Assembly: GCF_000283155.1 (NCBI RefSeq) | Contig: NW_004454287.1 | Location: forward strand, 1,995,400 to 2,059,399 | Reading direction: 5' to 3' | Source of the DNA: Ceratotherium simum simum | Taxonomy: Eukaryota > Chordata > Mammalia > Perissodactyla > Rhinocerotidae | DNA: 64,000 nt | Part shown: piece after piece, positions 11,531 to 23,160 of the stretch | Layout of the letters: each line of letters starts with the position of its first letter | Position numbering within the stretch: the stretch's first letter is position 1 | Program-made: the position numbers and the translations under genes | The notes under the pieces: model-generated | Databases searched by the model: none | What the model saw: only the letters and a program-made list of their open reading frames with translations | What the model was told of the DNA's origin: nothing

Positions 11531-12245
11531 TGCTTATGAGGTTTTTTTTATTAATTGAGGTTAAATATACATAACATAAAATTTATCATCATAACCATTT
11601 TTAAGTGTCCAGCTCAGTGGCATTAAGCACATTCACATTGTTGTGCAACCATTCCCACCACCCATCTCCAGCACTCTCTCCATCTTACAAAACTGAAACT
11701 CCGTCCCCATTAAACAGACTCCCCACTCCCCTCCCCCAGCCCCACCATCCTACTCTCTGTCTCTGTGAATGTGACTCCTCTAGGGACCTCCTATGAGTGC
11801 AATCACTCGCTATCTGTCCTTTTGTGTCTGGCTTCTTGCACTTAACATAATATTCTCAAGGCTCATCCAAGTTGTAACGTGTCACAATGTCCTTCCTTTT
11901 AAGGACCACATCTGTTCATCCACCCGTCTGTTGATGGACTCTAGGGTTGGTTCCCTGTCTTGGCTATTGTGAATCACGCTGCTGTGAACACGGGTGTGCT
12001 AATATCTCTTCGAGACCCTGCTTTCAATTTTTTTCATGATATAGCTAAAAGCAGAATTGCTAGATCATATGGTAATTCTATTTCTAAATTTTTGAGGAAC
12101 AGCCAGTGTTTTCCACAGCGGCTGCACCGTTTGACATCCCCACCGACGACGCACAAGGCTCTGATTTCTCCACATCCTCGCCAACGCATTATTTGCTGTT
12201 TTCTTGGTAGTAGCCATCCTAAGGGGTGTGAGGTGGGCGTGGCTG
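11530..12245 (-). mobile_element. LINE-1 3' end, antisense
   Basis: Reverse complement of the late L1 ORF2 and 3' UTR sequence seen at 3,590-4,195, from the 'aagtgtccagctcagtggca' block to the 'atcctaaggggtgtgaggtg' block. Frame-broken relic. Confidence 0.85.
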
Positions 12246-14040
12246 CCGCGTGTTAAGAGGCTGCTTCTGCCTTCACTGAAGTGTGTCTCGGGTTTACAGT
12301 CATTAGAAGGAGCGGGGAGCCGCCCCAGGAAGGAACAGCCCGATAAACCCCGGACAGTGAAACCTTCCCCTGGGAGAGGCAGGGCCGCTGAGGCCCCACG
12401 CGCCGAGCTCTCCGCAAGGTCACCCTGCCAGCGCGGGCGCACGCGCAGGCGGTGTTGGGCGCAGCCGCTGGGGCAGGTCCTCCGTGCTCAGTTCAGGCTG
12501 GGACAACCTGTTCTGTCACAATGTGACGGACGCCACTCCCAGGCTTAATCTGCACTGCAGAGTGAGGTCAGGGGAGACAAGGGGGGAGAAGGCACGGGAG
12601 AGGCGAACAGGAGGAGGACAGAAAGGGGCCAGGGGGACAGCTACCTGGTCGTGTCACAGCCGCGCCCGCTGCAGGGTCCGCTGGCCGCGTGTGTGTGTGT
12701 GACACGAGTCATTCCTGCTCTGAGCCTCTCACCAACAGGTGAAGGTGAAGGATGGATAGAAGCTCCCTGAATCAGCGCTCCTCAACGGGGGACGATTTGT
12801 CCTAAAGGGACATCTGGCCATGTCTGCAGACATGTTTTGGTGTTAGAACACTGGGGAGGGGATTCTTTTTTTAATGGGATATATTTTTATTTCAAACAGT
12901 ATTAGAGGCATCCTAAAACCTTAAACAGGATTCTGGACATAGAAGCACACAGAACAGACACGTAAGCAGGGAACTGCCACACTCTCTGGGGCTGCAACTG
13001 GGCGTCGGACACCGGAGGGAGGGTGTTCTTTTTTATACAAGAGTTTCTGAAGTCATATAAATATAGAATATTTTATAGTAGTAGATCAGCATGAAATACG
13101 CGTCGCTGAATTTCCGTAATTTGTCTTGTGGACTCATCAGGGTCTGTGCATCCACCCCAGCTGGCCCAGGCTCTGTCCCAGGTCAGTGCACAGAGCTCCG
13201 TGTGTGGTGGGGGCTTCACAGCCTAGAACCCGCGCCCAGGGGATGCAGGAGGGCAGGGGAAGGGGGCAGACGTTTCTGAAGGGTTGTCCCTGATCCTGGA
13301 CCCCCCGCTGGAGGCTGGAGGGACCTGCTGTTGCCAAGGCTGCTGCCGCCCCTGCCCACCCTTGGTCTTTGAAACCTGCCCTGGAGGGGGCCCCAGGTAG
13401 TTCTAGAGAGTGGACGTGGAGGAGTGGACACAGAGGAGAGGGATGCAAACCCACCCCACCTCTCCTTCACTGGCCCACCCCCACCAACCCTCACCTGAGC
13501 AGCCTCCGGACAGCGGGACGGTCCGTCACAGTGAAGTGCCCAAAAGAAGAGAAGAAAAGGAGCCCGGGACACCGGGCCCCGGCCACGAGGGGGCTTCTGC
13601 AGGGAAGGCCAGACAAAGGCCCGAGCCCCACTGTGCCACCTGGGAGTGAGCCTGGGCTCTGGCCCTCAGTGACGGCTAGACGCCAGGTCACTGCTCAACC
13701 CCTCCAGCCACGAGACGGCCCCAGAACAAGACAGTTTGACCCCAAACGTCAGGGATGCTGTGGTCCAGACCCTCTGCCTTAGATCATCTTCTAAGAACCC
13801 TGTGGGAAAATGGACCATTGTGGGCCAGATCCCGACACACACCTGCTCACTTCCCCCACACAGAAGGGGGGAAACGCTACATGTCAGGTGTTTTTGTCTA
13901 CACTCCCTGCAGCCAGCTTCACCCTGGCAAAGGAGAAAGCAGAGCTCCTGCCAGCCCCGGGGACGAAGACTGCATCTGTCAGTATGTCCGCACCAAAGGT
14001 GTCCAGTGAACTCTGCCCTGGTGCCCACACACTTCTAGTT
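12246..14040. other. Intergenic, moderately GC-rich
   Basis: No gene supported. About 12,340-12,480 has clustered CpGs, including 'gcgcacgcgcaggcg'. A (GT)n run sits at 12,689-12,702. 13,100-13,980 is GC-rich with several short open frames on both strands that overlap one another, as expected by chance. Possible regulatory DNA; nothing firmer. Confidence 0.4.
12755..12860 (+). mobile_element. MER5A-like hAT DNA transposon fragment
   Basis: The run 'gcgctcctcaacgggggacg ... gggacatctggccatgtctg ... gacatgttttggtgtt' follows the 5' half of the MER5A (hAT-Charlie) consensus as I remember it. Only about 100 bp remain. Confidence 0.6.
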
Positions 14041-14044
14041 TATT

Positions 14045-14400
14045 TTGGTGATGTGAGAGTTAATTTTAGGTGTCAACTCTGCTGGGCCATGGTGCCCAGA
14101 GATATCTGGTCAAACATTATTCTGGATGTTTCTCTGACGGTGTTTTGGGATGAGATTCACATTTAAATCAGTAGACTTTGAGTAAAGCAGATTGCTCTTC
14201 ATAACATAGGTGGGCCTCATCCAATCAGTTGAAGGCCAGAATAGAACAAAAGACCTACCTTCCCCGAGCAAGAGGGGATTCTGCCAGTAGGCGGCCTGGG
14301 GGATCGAACTGCAGCACTGGCTCTTCCTGGGTCTCCAGCCTGCCAATCTTGGACTTGCCAGCCTCCATAATCACCTGAGCCAATTCCTTAAAATCAATCT
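14045..14400 (+). mobile_element. ERVL-type LTR fragment (MLT2-like)
   Basis: Carries the block order 'ttaattttaggtgtcaactc', 'gggccatggtgcccaga', 'gagtaaagcagattg', 'gggcctcatccaatcagttg' and 'gccagcctccataatcac', which I associate with ERVL-class LTRs. It stops abruptly at the next LTR-like element. A second copy is split around the gap at 20,865-22,085. Confidence 0.6.
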
Positions 14401-14401
14401 T

Positions 14402-14765
14402 GTATTAGTCAGCTAGGGCTGCTGTAACAAAATACCATAAACTGGGTGGCTTAAACATCAGAATTGTATTTTCTCACAGTTCTGGACACTGGGAAGTCCA
14501 AGATCACGGTGCCAGAAAATTCACTTTCTAGTGAGGGCTTATAGATGGATGCCTTCCTGCTGTGTGCTCACATGGCAGAGAGGTAGAGAGGGAGTCCCCA
14601 GGTGTCTCCTTTTATAAGGACACTAATCCTACCAGACCGAGGCCCCACCCTGTGACCTCATTTAACCTTAATTACCTCCTTACAGGCCCCTCTCCAAATA
14701 CAGTCACATTGGGGGTTAGGACTTCAACATATGGATCTGGGGGGACACATTAATGGGTAGATTAT
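14402..14765 (-). mobile_element. Solo LTR (ERV-type)
   Basis: Uninterrupted copy of the element at 4,596-5,215. It begins 'tgtattagtcagctagggct' and ends near 'acattaatgggtagatta', with 'tccaaatacagtcacatt' near the end. Same orientation as the other two copies. No retroviral genes. Confidence 0.65.
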
Positions 14766-14859
14766 TAACCCTTTCTGTGCCTCAGTTCCAACTGAGCGAT
14801 GGTAGGAGATGCATCATGGGGTGTGGTGAGCGTCATGTACATATATAAGTACATACGGT

Positions 14860-15640
14860 TTTTAAACGAACAGACTTTATTTTTTAGAGCAGTTGTAAGA
14901 TTACAGTGAAATTGAGCACATGGTACAGAGATTTCCTGTACACCCCCTGCCCCCCCACTATCAACATCCCGCACCAGAGTGGTATATTTGTTGCAACTGA
15001 TGAACCTACACGGACATGTCATTATCACCCAAAGTCCACAGTTGACACTGGGGTTCACTCTTGGTGTTGTACATTCTATGGGTTTGGACAAATGAGAAGG
15101 ACAGGTATCCACCATCACAGTATCATACAGAATAGTTACACTGCCCTAAAAATCCTCTGTGCTCGCCTATTCATCCCTCCCTCCCCACTAACCCCTGGAA
15201 ACCACTATCTTTTTGCTGTCTCCAGTTTCCCCTTTTCCAGAATGTCATACAGTTGGAATCACACAGTATGGAGCCTTTTCAGATGGCTTCCTTCACTAAG
15301 CAATACACATTTAAGGTTCCTCCATGTCTTTTTGTGGTTTGAGACCCCATTTCTTCTTATCACTGACTAATACTCTATTGTCTGGATGGACCACAGTTTT
15401 ATTCATTCACTTATCCAGGGACATCTTGGTTGCTTCCAAGTTTTGGCAATTATGAATAAAGCTGCTATAAACATTCATATGCAGGCTTTTATGTGGACCT
15501 AAGTTTTTACCTCATTTGGGTAAATATCTAGGAGCATGACTGGGGGATCATGTGATAAGAGTACGGTTAGCTTTGTAAGAAACCGTCTTCCGAGGTGGGT
15601 GTACCATTTTGCATTCTCATTATATTTTAATTTGCATATG
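14860..15640 (-). mobile_element. LINE-1 3' end, antisense
   Basis: Antisense L1 tail with the 'actttattttttagagcag' start and the 'ggttgcttccaagttttgg' and 'aataaagctgctataaacat' blocks. Similar to the interrupted copy at 23,165-25,430. Confidence 0.8.
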
Positions 15641-16094
15641 CATGGCCTAGAACAGTTCCCGGCACCCAGGAACTGCTATACTAGTGTTGGCTACTGTCCC
15701 TAATGTCCATATCTGGTCCCTCAACACTGGCTCCTTTAGCTCATACCCTTTGGCTTGCTAAGCTCACTCCTTCAATGCCTTTAAGAAAGGCCTCCCTCCT
15801 AAGTGTCCCTATTCCTCCCAACAGAGGAGGGGTATCTAACAGTCTGGAGGAGGGGCAGAAGTTAAATCTAAGGTGCCCTTGCGCAATCTCCAAGGAGGAA
15901 GACAGGGAGGCAGAGACAGAGCAAGCAGGCTGAGGAATGGTGCGCAAAGGCCACAAAGGCCAGGAGACCAAAAGAGAAGAAAAAGGGACCCGCGGGGCTG
16001 TGCAGGCTGCTGTTTTGTGACGGGGAGGAAGAACAGCAAGTGGGGAGGCAGGAGGGAGCAGGGCCTCGAGGGCCGCCTTAAGCAGCTGGGGCCA
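15641..16094. other. Intergenic, nothing recognised
   Basis: Purine-rich in the second half. A 190-codon minus-strand open frame (15,741-16,313) runs into the old SINE at its 5' end, which argues against a gene. Confidence 0.45.
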
Positions 16095-16286
16095 GAGCCA
16101 GCCCTGACGGCCTGCTGGGTAAAGTTCAGCGCTCACCACTTGGGCAGCCCAGTTCACTTCCCGTTCGAACCACACCACTCGTCTGTCAGTAGCCATGCTG
16201 GGGCAGCGGCTCACGTAGAAGAACCAGAATGACTTACAACTAGCATACACAGCCATGTACTGGGGCTTTGGGGAGGGAAAAAAAAT
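16095..16286 (+). mobile_element. Old diverged ERE-type SINE
   Basis: Recognisable by 'gagccagccctgacggcc', a degraded B box, 'tagccatgctggggcagcgg' and 'atgtactggggctttgggga' plus an A-rich tail. It is much more diverged than most copies in the window and has no clear target duplication. Confidence 0.75.
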
Positions 16287-17965
16287 AGAAGTTGAGGCCT
16301 CATTCTGAGCCATTCAGCATTTATTTCAAGTAAACAGGTGATACACGCCTGCAGCCCCAAAGAGTGTACCTCTCCCTTCCTGGACCTCTGCTCCTCCTGG
16401 GGTCGGCCCAGAGCTGTGCTGAGAGAGGGCTGCCTCCCCCACCTCCCACCCTGATGTGTGATCCAGGACGAGTGTCATCACCTCTGGGCTCAGCTGCCTC
16501 ACCGGGATGACAATAGCCTGAACCTCGCCAGGTGGTCGAGAGGACTTCATCAGCTACCACAGTGGTCCCCGGGCCCGCAGGGACGGCAGCCCCTGAGAGC
16601 TTGCTAGCAATGCCGGGTCTCAGGCCCGCCCCAGATCTGCTGAACCAGACGCTCTGCGGGTGTGGCCCAGCGATCTGTGTGTTAACAGGACTCTGACAGC
16701 CACACGGAAACTGCGTTTTCTAGCACACATTTAAATCTAGAGTTTCAAAAACGGTCATTTTAACTATCATGCGGCCACAATAGGTTTGAATTCCTGGTTG
16801 GAAGTGCCCCGCCTTTCTCTGAGGATCAGCGAGAGGTGGGGTAAGTGGGCGAGTCTGTGGACTGGCCCACTGAAATCACCACTTCCGTAGCTGCTCACAG
16901 ACGGTCCGGATGGTAGGACTCACCCGGGGCACTTTTCATAGGAAAATCCCCGAGCTCCGCCCGAGAGGGTCTCAGAACGTCCGGGAGATGCTCCAGGCCT
17001 GTGTTCTGAACAAGCTCCTGCACAGTTTTCTACTTGGGGAATTTGCTGCACGAGCTACCGTTCTTTCTTTGTGTGTGTTTCTCAGAACATAATCTCTGTC
17101 GGGGCGGCGGGGGGGTTACACGATACACGTGAATAAATCCAGTGATGAATTACATCATTTAGTTGAATTGTCTTGTTGTCCAGTGTGACTGTAGCTCCCA
17201 GAAGGGGGGCACCTCTTTCCTTTGAATCTTCTTCTAGCAACTAAAGTATGATTATAACAGAGAAGGGACCTGACATATCTGAGATCACTGATCAGCGGAG
17301 GCAGCTCCCTGGACCTGCTCGTCTCCTCATTTGCCCAGATTCCTCTGAGCACCGGAAGCCAGCTGAGGTTAAATGAGCTCGTGGTACACCAGCTGGGGTG
17401 TGATTCTACAGACTTCAGAATATTGTGCGCTGTTCCTGCAGACTTCGAGGGAGCGCAACGCAATTAAGAGTTTAAAGCATCCCCGGGTCCCGAACGGGCT
17501 GGGAAGGAGGGAAGCTGCATGTACTGAGCACACTGACCAGACGTCCTGGCCGCTCCTGCTGACTCTTCAGGGTTAAATACCCAGAAAGGCCCCAAGAAGT
17601 GTGATTACTTGTGCGCACACACACACACACAGACACTCACACAAGAGCAGGGAGACCAGACACGCCCAAATAAGTATGGCAGGCCACTGAGCCCACGTCG
17701 TCCTTGTAAACTTTTTCCTAAGCATCTCGCTGGCTTCCTGGATGGCAGCTTAAAGACATCCGAGAAAATGCAAGTGATGCGAAGTTTGGCTTTGTGGAAT
17801 CTCATGTTACTATGTTTATGAGAATTTTTATCCTAAGGATCTTTAAGATCTTCACATACATGTTAAAAAAATCTTTGAAGGAGATTCTTACATTGCAGTG
17901 CAAACAAGAGGATCCTAGAGTAGCCCAAGTGTACAATACCATTAGGATCGATCGGTATCTGCATA
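16287..17965. other. Intergenic, no gene; hAT-like fragment and (CA) run
   Basis: About 16,555-16,695 resembles a nonautonomous hAT element ('gctgaaccagacgctctgcg' region), also seen near 48,930-49,075 and 61,410-61,530. A (CA)n run lies at 17,613-17,645. The rest looks unique, with no supportable coding frame. Confidence 0.45.
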
Positions 17966-18130
17966 CTGATTTGTTTTTTAATGGAAAATTTTATTGAGAT
18001 CACTGTTGATTCATATGCAGTTGTAAGAAATAATACAGAGAGATTCTTTATACACTTTGTTTCCCCCAATGGTAACTTTTTTTTCCATTTTGTAAAATTG
18101 AGGTAAAATATATATAACACAAAATTTACC

Positions 18131-18339
18131 TTTTTTTTGAGATTTTATTTATTTATTTTCCCCCCAAAGCCCCAGTAGATAGTTGTATGTCATAGCTGCA
18201 CATCCTTCTAGTTGCTGTATGTGGGACGTGGCCTCAGCATGGCCGGAGAAGCGGTGCGTCGGTGCGTGCCCGGGATCTGAACCCGGACCGCCAGCAGCGG
18301 AGCGCGAGCACTTAACCGCTAAGCCACAGGGCCGGCCCC
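18131..18339 (-). mobile_element. ERE-type SINE, short form
   Basis: Full short-form copy on the minus strand. It adjoins the next SINE through the shared run 'taccttttttt', suggesting that it inserted at the poly-T edge of that neighbour. Confidence 0.9.
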
Positions 18340-18342
18340 TAC

Positions 18343-18600
18343 CTTTTTTTTTTTTTTTTTTGTGAGGAAGATTAGCCCTGAGCTAACATCCAATGCCAAT
18401 CCTTTTCCTTTTTGCTGAGGAAGATTGGCCCTGGGCTAACATCCGTGCCCATCTTCTTCTACCTTTTTTCTATGGGATGCCGCCACAGCATGGCTTGACA
18501 AGTGGTGTGTGGGTGCGTGCCCGGGATCCGAACTGGCGAACCCCGGACAGCAGCAGCAGAGCGCGTGCACTTAACCGCTGCACCACTGGGCCGGCCCCCC
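18343..18600 (-). mobile_element. ERE-type SINE, second tail form
   Basis: Carries the 'gctaacatc' double-module tail without the 'ggggctttgggg' block. The direct repeat AAATTTACC at 18,122-18,130 and 18,601-18,609 brackets both SINEs. This copy therefore probably landed first, and the short-form SINE later inserted at its edge. Confidence 0.88.
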
Positions 18601-19117
18601 AAATTTACCATTTTTAACTGTAGTTTTAGTGGCATTGGTTACATCCACATTGTTGTGCAACCATCACCACCATCCACTACAGACCTTTCTCACCTTCCCA
18701 AACTGAAACTCTGTCCCCACTGAACACTAACCCCCCACTCCCTCCTCCCGCAGCCCCTGGCCCCACCATCTGACTTTATGCCTCTAAGAATTTGCCTCTT
18801 CTTGGTACCTCATCCAAGCGGAATCATACAGTATCTGTCCTTTTGCGTCTGGCTTATTTCACTCAGCATAATCTCCTCCAAATTCATCCATGTTGTAACT
18901 TGTGTCAGAATTTCCTTCCTTTTTAAGGCTGAATAATATTCCTTTGTTTGGATAGACTACGTTATCCATTCATCCGTCGATGGACACTTGGGTTGCTTCC
19001 ACATCTTGTCTATTGTTAAGTAAGGCTGCTATGAACATGCGTGTACAAATATCTGCTCAAGTCCCCACTGGTAATCTTTTGCAAAACAATAGTACAGTAT
19101 CACAGCCAGGAGATATA

Positions 19118-19316
19118 ATTTTATTTATTTATTTTTTCCCCCAAAGCCCCAGTAGATAGTTGTCTGTCATAGGTGCACATCCTTCTAGTTGCTGTATGTG
19201 GGACGCGGCCTCAGCGTGGCTGGAGAAGCGGTGCGTCGGTGCGCGCCCGGGATCCGAACCCGGGCTGCCAGCAGCGGAGTGCGCGCACTTAACCGTCAAG
19301 CCACGGGGCCGGCCCT
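19118..19316 (-). mobile_element. ERE-type SINE, short form
   Basis: Complete minus-strand copy with the direct repeat GGAGATATA at 19,109-19,117 and 19,317-19,325. The right-hand repeat runs into an AT-rich dinucleotide tract. Confidence 0.9.
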
Positions 19317-19318
19317 GG

Positions 19319-19350
19319 AGATATATATATATATAATATATTATATATAC
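19319..19350. repeat. (TA)n near-palindromic tract
   Basis: About 30 bp of alternating T and A with small interruptions. It is self-complementary and lies directly beside a SINE target duplication. Confidence 0.75.
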
Positions 19351-20255
19351 TTTTCTGCTATGTTTTTCTCCCCCAGCTTTATTAAGATATAACAGCCAGG
19401 ATATCGACACTGATATAATTCATCAATCTTATTCAGATTTTTCCAGGTTTTCTTGTACTCTTTTGTGTGCATGTGTGTATTGAGTTCTAAACAATTTTAT
19501 CATGTGTGGGTTTGCCTATCGACCATCACAGTCAAAATACCAAACAGTTCCAAAACCACTAGGATTCCTAGTTCTGCCCTTTTATAACCACACCCACCTC
19601 CTTCCCAGCAACTCCTAATCTGTCCTCCTACTCGAAAAAATGTTGCCATTTCAAAGTGTTATATAAATGGAATTGGACAGTATGTAACCTTTTGCAACTG
19701 GCTTTTTTTTTTTTTCCACCCAGCATAATTCCCTGGAGATTCATTCATCCAGATTGCTGCAGGAATCAAGAGTTCACTCCCTTCTATTGCTAAGCAGTAT
19801 TCCATGGTGCTGACGGACCAGTTTGTTTAACCACGCCCCTGTGTGAAGGACACCCGTGCTGACTCCCGTATGGGGTTATCACAGATAAAGCTGCTATGAA
19901 CATTCACGCACAGGTTTTTGCGTGGACACACGTTTTCGTTTCTCTAGGATAAACGCCCAGGAGTACAATTACTGGGCTGTGGGCTAGTTGTCTGTTTAGT
20001 TTCTTGTGAAACCGCCCAACTGTTTTCTGGAGTGGCTGCACATTTACATCCCCACCTGCAGTGTACTCCACGTGTATCCCAGTTTCTCTCTGTCTTTGCC
20101 AGATTGGGTTTTTAGTTCAGACTTTCTGATAGGTCTGTAGTGATTTCTCATTGTGGTTTTAATGTACATTTCCTTAATGGCTAATGACACTAACCAAACA
20201 TCTTTTCACGTGTTTATCTGCCATCTGCATATATCCTCTTTGGTGAAATGTCTAA

Positions 20256-20864
20256 ATATATTAAGCCTAGCCCAAATTATATATATGGTACATATTTATA
20301 ACATTGGTGTCGATTACTCTCGATCGACATCTGAAGTGTAATAATTCAGAACTAGCATCTTAGAAGAGCTTAATAAATTCAACCTAAAATGCAACATACT
20401 ATAGTTAGAATAAAACATCTATAAAGTTATGACACATGTGGGTAGTTAGGGTTCTACTTGTAGTTGCAGGAAGTGGCAGAGTCTCGCGCAAGCATAACGT
20501 GACATGCTGGTTATTCTGCTTTGCTGAGTTAAAACCAGGGCTTCCTGCTGGTGCTCGGGGTTTGTAACTTGTAAGGACTCCTTGTTTTCCACACTACACA
20601 TCTGACCGCTTGATTTGGGGAAATCGCTTTCTCGTGAGGCCTGTTTTTCAGGGCAGTAGGTTATGTCTGTGGAATAAACACACGTTTGGCTTATTTCACT
20701 TCAATAAGTGATTTCAAGTTCCAAAGAAGATCTGAAAAGATGACTGAAACAGTATGCACTTGCAGTGGCAACTGCAGAGGATGGATTTTACATCTTCACG
20801 TCCGGGAGTGAGCTTTTTATTCCAAGCCCTTGATGTTGAGTCAAGAGACAGAAGTCCGTTTTTC
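20256..20864. other. Intergenic, nothing recognised
   Basis: AT-rich unique-looking sequence with no supportable gene or repeat. Confidence 0.5.
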
Positions 20865-21108
20865 TGTGCAATGGTTCATTTTATGCATCAACTTGGCTAG
20901 GCCACGGCACCCGGTTGTTCATTCAAACACCAGTCCAGATGTTGCTGTGGAGGTATTTTTTCAGATGTGATTAACATTTAACCCAGTTGAGTAAAGCAGA
21001 TAACCCTCCATAACAAGGGTGGACCTCATCCAATCAGTGGAAGGTCTTAAGAGCAAACACTGAGGTTCCCCAAAGAAGAAGAAATTCTCCTCAAGACTGT
21101 AGCATAGA

Positions 21109-21324
21109 GGGCCGGCCCCGTGGCTTGGCGGTTAAGTGCGCGCTCTTCACTGCTGGCGGCCCGGGTTCGGATCCCGGGCGCGGACTGACGCACCGCTTCT
21201 CCGGCCATGCTGAGGCTACGTCCCACATACAGCAACTAGAAGGATGTGCAGCTATGACATACAGCTGTCTACTGGGGCTTTGGGGGGAAAAAAAAATAAA
21301 TAAAATCTTTAAAAAAAAAAAAAG
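21109..21324 (+). mobile_element. ERE-type SINE with 15-bp target duplication
   Basis: Complete short form with a near-consensus sequence. Exact direct repeat AGACTGTAGCATAGA at 21,094-21,108 and 21,325-21,339. Confidence 0.94.
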
Positions 21325-21349
21325 AGACTGTAGCATAGAAACCTTGCCA

Positions 21350-21511
21350 GGGCCAGCCCCATGGCTTAGCAGTTGAGTGCGCGCGCTCCGCTGCTGGCGG
21401 CCCGGGTTCGGATCCCGGGCGTGCACCGACGCACCGCTTCTCCAGCCATGCTGAGGCCACGTCCCACATGCAGCAACTAGAAGGATGTGCAGCTATGACA
21501 TACAACTATCT
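21350..21511 (+). mobile_element. ERE-type SINE, cut by the assembly gap
   Basis: Head and body of a + strand short-form copy. It reads into N just before the usual 'ctactggggcttt' block. Confidence 0.9.
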
Positions 21512-21942
21512 NNNNNNNNNNNNNNNNNNNNNNNNNNNNNNNNNNNNNNNNNNNNNNNNNNNNNNNNNNNNNNNNNNNNNNNNNNNNNNNNNNNNNNNNN
21601 NNNNNNNNNNNNNNNNNNNNNNNNNNNNNNNNNNNNNNNNNNNNNNNNNNNNNNNNNNNNNNNNNNNNNNNNNNNNNNNNNNNNNNNNNNNNNNNNNNNN
21701 NNNNNNNNNNNNNNNNNNNNNNNNNNNNNNNNNNNNNNNNNNNNNNNNNNNNNNNNNNNNNNNNNNNNNNNNNNNNNNNNNNNNNNNNNNNNNNNNNNNN
21801 NNNNNNNNNNNNNNNNNNNNNNNNNNNNNNNNNNNNNNNNNNNNNNNNNNNNNNNNNNNNNNNNNNNNNNNNNNNNNNNNNNNNNNNNNNNNNNNNNNNN
21901 NNNNNNNNNNNNNNNNNNNNNNNNNNNNNNNNNNNNNNNNNN
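21512..21942. other. Assembly gap (431 N)
   Basis: Run of unknown bases. Both sides are SINE sequence in opposite orientation, so the true content probably includes the two missing SINE tails and may include more. Open frames crossing it are artefacts. Confidence 0.99.
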
Positions 21943-22033
21943 AAGTGGTGCCTCGATGCGCACCCGGGATCCGAACCCGGGCCACCAGCATTGCAGCGCG
22001 CGCACTTAACCACCAAGCCACAGGGCCGGCCCT
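21943..22033 (-). mobile_element. ERE-type SINE head, cut by the assembly gap
   Basis: Minus-strand head with a B box ('ggatccgaaccc' on +) and A box, ending 'cacagggccggccc'. The body is lost in the gap. Confidence 0.88.
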
Positions 22034-22085
22034 CCAACGTCCTATTGATTCCGTATCTCTGGAGAACCCTAACACATCTTCTGAG

Positions 22086-22560
22086 CCACCCGAAAAATAT
22101 GAGACACTCCCACCTAATAAGGGACAGATACATAAGGACGTAGACGTGAACACACAGACTCCGAGATTGCTGGGACCAACCAGGAATTTTGTTTTCGCCC
22201 GTGGGGAGTGATGCTGCAAACGTCCGGTCCCTTAGACACCTCTCTGCACTCACAGCACACCCTACCCCACACACCTCGCCCTCTCCTTCCCCCCAGGAAG
22301 GCGGTGGGGGCAGCAGATGGGGAAGGTGCCTTGGACACGGACATGGACATGGGAGATGAGGGGCAGAGCTCAGCCATGTGACTCCAGGCCAGGGCCCGGT
22401 CATGCTCCCCACTGGCATCTGAGAAGCCGGGGCTGTAATCCCGAGGCCTCAGGAAGCATCTTGTAAACCTGAATTCCTCGCGAGGAGAGGCAGCACCCAG
22501 TCACCCCGAGAGCTCCCTCCTTGGCACCCATGCACTCGTTCACCCTCTCTTCCGTGCACC
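22086..22560. other. Intergenic, nothing recognised
   Basis: Unique-looking sequence with no supportable coding frame or repeat. Confidence 0.45.
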
Positions 22561-23160
22561 AGGCCCTGGGCGCTGTGCTGGCTGCTGGGGATACACGGGT
22601 GATGGAGACACAAAGCTTATGTTCCAGCATGGCGGATGAATACTGCGGAGAAAAATAAACTGGGGGTTGGGGGGCTGCCTGGTGGTTCAGTGGTTAAGTG
22701 CGCGTGCTCCGTTGCGGCTGCCCGGGGTTGGCCGGTTTGGATCCTGGGCGCGCATGGAGGCACCGCTTGTCAGGCCATGCTGTGGTGGTGTCCCACATAA
22801 AGCAGAGGAAGATGGGCACGGATGTTAGCCCAGGGCCAGTCTTCCTCAGCAAAAAGAGGAGGATTGGCATGGATATTAGCTCAGGGCTAATCTTCCTCAC
22901 ACAAAAAATAAATAAATAAAAATAAACTGGGAATGCAGGAGGGGCCATCTGCAACATTACACAAGGCTTCTGGGAGAGGAAGCCATGCAGGTGTGTGGAG
23001 CACACGGGCAAAGGCCCTGGGGCAGGAACCTGCCAGGCCTGAAGACTAGTGAGCAAGGAGGCTGGTAACAGGAGTGGAATGAGCCCGGAGGAGGGTAGTA
23101 GGAGATGAAGTCAGGGAGGGAGCAAAGGGCCTGTAGGCCTCTGTGGTGACCAACTTTGGC
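22560..23160 (+). repeat. Ancient dispersed repeat, split by a SINE
   Basis: Same family as 10,480-10,890: 'caggccctgggcgctgtgct' and 'gggatacacgggtgatggag' before the SINE, 'ggcaaaggccctggggcagg' and 'gatgaagtcagggagggagc' after it. Same orientation. Confidence 0.5.
22665..22918 (+). mobile_element. ERE-type SINE, second tail form
   Basis: tRNA-like head with an altered B box ('ggtttggatcc'), then two 'gttagc(c/t)cagggc' modules and an A-rich end. Exact direct repeat AAAATAAACTGGG at 22,652-22,664 and 22,919-22,931. Confidence 0.92.

Larger units (their letters stand above)
17966..20255 (-). mobile_element. Antisense LINE-1 tract with three SINE insertions
   Basis: Consists of antisense L1 3'-end sequences: 17,966-18,130, 18,601-19,108 and 19,326-20,255. 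'ctgaataatattcc', 'ggttgcttccacatcttg' and 'aaagctgctatgaacattc' are diagnostic. There are probably two L1 copies in tandem. SINEs interrupt it at 18,131-18,600 and 19,118-19,316. Confidence 0.78.
20865..22085 (+). mobile_element. ERVL-type LTR broken by SINEs and a gap
   Basis: Left part 20,865-21,093 matches the element at 14,045-14,400 ('tgcatcaacttggctaggcc', 'gagtaaagcagataaccct', 'gacctcatccaatcagtgg'). The right part, 22,034-22,080, reads 'cctattgattccgtatctct' and 'ggagaaccctaaca', the expected terminal end. Between lie three SINE pieces and 431 unknown bases. Confidence 0.65.

Noticed and set aside
17966..20255. Possible CRISPR-like array or other regularly spaced repeats
   Set aside because: The repeated elements are SINEs and L1 tails in a mammalian genome, with irregular spacing.
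21477..22418. Open frames across the N run (up to 313 codons)
   Set aside because: Most of their length is unknown sequence translated as X, and the rest is SINE.
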